7,242 nt of DNA, taken from NCBI GenBank assembly GCA_003221595.1, contig QHSM01000029.1, positions 1 through 7,242 of the forward strand, in the 5' to 3' direction. Shown in pieces: positions 6,210 to 7,242 of the stretch; within the stretch, counting starts at the first letter, position 1, and every line of letters begins with the position of its first letter. The notes beneath the pieces are model-generated. The model was not told where the DNA came from and made no database searches. It saw only the letters and a list, made by a program, of their open reading frames with translations. The DNA is from Candidatus Rokuibacteriota bacterium (lineage in GTDB: Bacteria; Methylomirabilota; Methylomirabilia; Rokubacteriales; CSP1-6). The position numbers and the translations under genes were made by a program.

Positions 6210-6646
6210 CGCGCGACCGGCGCCTCCGCGGCCGCCGAGAGCGCCGTGTAGGTCTCGCCGTCGGCCGGCGGGAACAGCGGCGCGCCGCGATGCTCCACCC
6301 ACGCATGGGCGCGCAAGCCGCCATCGCCGCGCGCGACGCCGATCTTCACCGCGGCGTCGATGCCCTCGGCGCGCAGCATCCGGACGAGCACGAGCGCGTC
6401 CTTGAGGCACGTCGACGGCACCGGCGAATAGCGTCGCGCGACCTCCAACAGCCAGCCGATTCGCGCCGGCGGCAGCGGCGGAGTCGTTGGAGTGGCCGCG
6501 GCCGCGCGCGGGAGCAGCCGCGCAACGGAGACGAGTCGGAGGGCCATGTCGACGAAGAGCAGGTGCCACCACGCGCGCAGCAGCAGGTGCCGTTCACGCG
6601 GCGCAAGACGGACCAGACGGCCGATTCGCTCAGCTACAGATTTCAA
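6206..6646 (-). CDS. Lasso peptide B2 protein, transglutaminase-like leader protease
   Basis: The 146-residue protein has the layout of stand-alone lasso B2 proteases. A hydrophobic helical N-terminus (about 20-47) leads into a transglutaminase-like cysteine protease core with Cys80 in STCLKDALVL, His114 in RAHAWVE and a likely third residue Asp129 in PPADGE. It cuts the leader from the precursor after B1 delivers it, exposing the amine used by the cyclase. The start appears to be TTG at 6646, 17 nt inside the end of B1. GGAGGAG lies upstream within B1, and no ATG, GTG or CTG gives a full-length alternative in a better position. The stop overlaps the cyclase start by 4 nt (ATGA), which suggests translational coupling. 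A Pro/Thr/Ala-rich linker (49-61) separates the helical part from the catalytic core. Confidence 0.92.
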   Translation of the reverse strand: MKSVAERIGRLVRLAPRERHLLLRAWWHLLFVDMALRLVSVARLLPRAAAATPTTPPLPPARIGWLLEVARRYSPVPSTCLKDALVLVRMLRAEGIDAAVKIGVARGDGGLRAHAWVEHRGAPLFPPADGETYTALSAAAEAPVAR

Positions 6647-6917
6647 TCAGTCGTCGCTCCTCCAGCTCACGGACCAGAGCCAGAAGGTCCTCGGCGCCTT
6701 GCTGCTCGGTGACGTCGTACTCGTCGACCAGCGCGGCGACAGTCTCTCGGAGCGAACGTCCGCCGCCGAGGAGGCCCCAGATCCGGGTGCCCACCTCGTC
6801 GAGGCCGAAGTAGACGCCGCGGGACAGCTCGAGGAGGACGGCCTCTCCGCTCAACTCCTGGAACAGCGTGTGCTCGGAGATCTTGACGCGAGACGAGAGC
6901 GACAGGCTCACGCCCAT
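6630..6917 (-). CDS. Lasso peptide B1 protein, PqqD-like RiPP recognition element
   Basis: The 95-residue protein is a complete PqqD-family domain. The N-terminal strands include AVLLELSRGVYFGLDEVGTRIW (26-47), where Tyr36, Leu39, Gly43 and Trp47 sit at the usual conserved positions. A helical winged-helix half follows, with LRETVAALVDEYDV (56-69) and ALVRELEERRLIEI (80-93). It has no catalytic role; in split lasso systems it binds the Y-x2-P part of the leader and brings it to B2. It is the first gene of the operon, an unusual lead position. Its 3' end overlaps B2 by 17 nt. ATG6917 is the only start that keeps the first strand; a weak purine run is all that precedes it, so it may be translated from a leaderless or very short 5' end. 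Confidence 0.92.
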   Translation of the reverse strand: MGVSLSLSSRVKISEHTLFQELSGEAVLLELSRGVYFGLDEVGTRIWGLLGGGRSLRETVAALVDEYDVTEQQGAEDLLALVRELEERRLIEICS

Positions 6918-6923
6918 GGCGGA

Positions 6924-6951
6924 ACCCTAGCAGAAATGGTCGGCGTGGCAA
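6924..6951 (-). promoter_or_regulatory. Possible promoter of the lasso operon
   Basis: In the 76-bp gap between the acetyltransferase stop and B1, the minus strand has TTGCCA (6951-6946), a 16-bp spacer and TAGGGT (6929-6924), resembling -35 and -10 hexamers. The -10-like element ends six bases before ATG6917, so transcription would begin at or next to the start codon, as in leaderless mRNAs. The rest of the gap shows no clear operator repeat. Weak consensus in high-GC DNA, so tentative; readthrough from the upstream acetyltransferase gene is an alternative. Confidence 0.3.
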
Positions 6952-6993
6952 AGCGCTCGCCTCGGAGGCCGGCGCCGCTCGAACCGTGGCTCG

Positions 6994-7242
6994 TCAATCC
7001 GTGCTGATGTAGCGCGTCATCCGCTCGTCCCGCCGCCAGCCGTCCTCGGCGAGATAGTCCCAGAAGCCGACAGCGTGGGCTTCGTGGCGTTCGACGAGCG
7101 CGGAGAGCCGGCGACCGCCCTTCGATTTCATGACGAGCGCCGCCTCACGAACGAGCCGTCGCGCCAGTCCGCGCCGCCTCGCCTCCGGCGCGACCGCGAG
7201 GCGATAGATGTTGCCCCGCCAGCCGTCCCAGCCCCCGATCAC
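6994..7242 (-). CDS. GNAT-family N-acetyltransferase, C-terminal part (runs off window)
   Basis: The 82 visible residues form the C-terminal half of a GNAT domain. GNIYRLAVAPEARRRGLARRLVREA is motif A: a beta-4 strand, then the acetyl-CoA pyrophosphate-binding R-x-x-G-x-A loop. Next come ALVERHEAHAVGFWDYLAEDGW (motif B: beta-5 and the helix before the 'F-W-x-x-x-G' type turn) and a final strand ending TRYISTD. The frame is open to the window edge; the GTG at 7242 is probably an internal valine, not the start. GNAT enzymes move acetyl from acetyl-CoA to amines of small molecules, peptides or proteins; the substrate is unknown. It is codirectional with the lasso operon, 76 bp upstream of B1. 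It may be an unrelated neighbour or a tailoring gene, since the core has one lysine. Confidence 0.85.
   Translation of the reverse strand: MIGGWDGWRGNIYRLAVAPEARRRGLARRLVREAALVMKSKGGRRLSALVERHEAHAVGFWDYLAEDGWRRDERMTRYISTD

Noticed and set aside
6210..6572. Upstream in-frame extension of the cyclase by 121 codons
   Set aside because: The extension is Arg/Ala-rich, lies entirely within B2 in another frame, and has no similarity to AsnB. MSGIVG at 6209 is the family N-terminus.
910..7242. CRISPR arrays, insertion sequences, tRNA or rRNA genes
   Set aside because: Genes fill nearly all of the window. No direct-repeat array, transposase gene, terminal inverted repeats or RNA-gene signatures were seen on either strand.

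Overview
The window is high-GC, densely packed bacterial DNA. Its centre is a seven-gene, minus-strand operon that reads as a lasso peptide (RiPP) biosynthetic gene cluster with three extra tailoring genes. Lineage cannot be fixed from sequence alone. The high GC, split B1/B2 lasso genes, HPr-kinase-like and nucleotidyltransferase tailoring genes and tight gene overlaps would fit a soil-type Gram-negative such as an acidobacterium or proteobacterium (inference, low confidence).

Layout on the plus strand: the 3' end of a staphylococcal-nuclease-like (thermonuclease) gene (1-85), then a 2-oxoglutarate/Fe(II) dioxygenase-like gene (96-959). The 3' end of the dioxygenase gene overlaps the convergent last gene of the operon by 50 bp. 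Layout on the minus strand, in transcription order: a GNAT acetyltransferase cut by the window edge (7242-6994); a 76-bp gap with a possible promoter; B1, the PqqD-like leader-recognition protein (6917-6630); B2, the transglutaminase-like leader protease (6646-6206); C, the asparagine-synthetase-like lasso cyclase (6209-4404); A, a 49-residue precursor peptide (4381-4232), too short for a routine ORF screen; K, an HPr-kinase-like peptide kinase (4215-3232); M, a PRMT-like SAM methyltransferase (3239-2094); and N, a family-5-type nucleotidyltransferase (2091-910). Neighbouring genes overlap or sit 2-22 nt apart, so one transcript is likely.

Proposed pathway: B1 binds the leader of A through its Y-x2-P-x-L-x3-G-x5-T motif. 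B2 removes the leader. C activates the only acidic residue of the core (Asp40) and joins it to the new N-terminus to form the macrolactam. K, M and N would phosphorylate, methylate and nucleotidylate or glycosylate the peptide. The dioxygenase is a possible but unproven further tailoring enzyme. No transporter or isopeptidase gene lies between the two flanking housekeeping-like genes.

The most interesting points are the precursor itself, whose canonical cleavage site would give an unusual 10-residue ring; its position after the cyclase gene rather than first; the PRMT-like methyltransferase with altered catalytic loops facing a core without arginine; and the three-enzyme kinase/methyltransferase/nucleotidyltransferase cassette.
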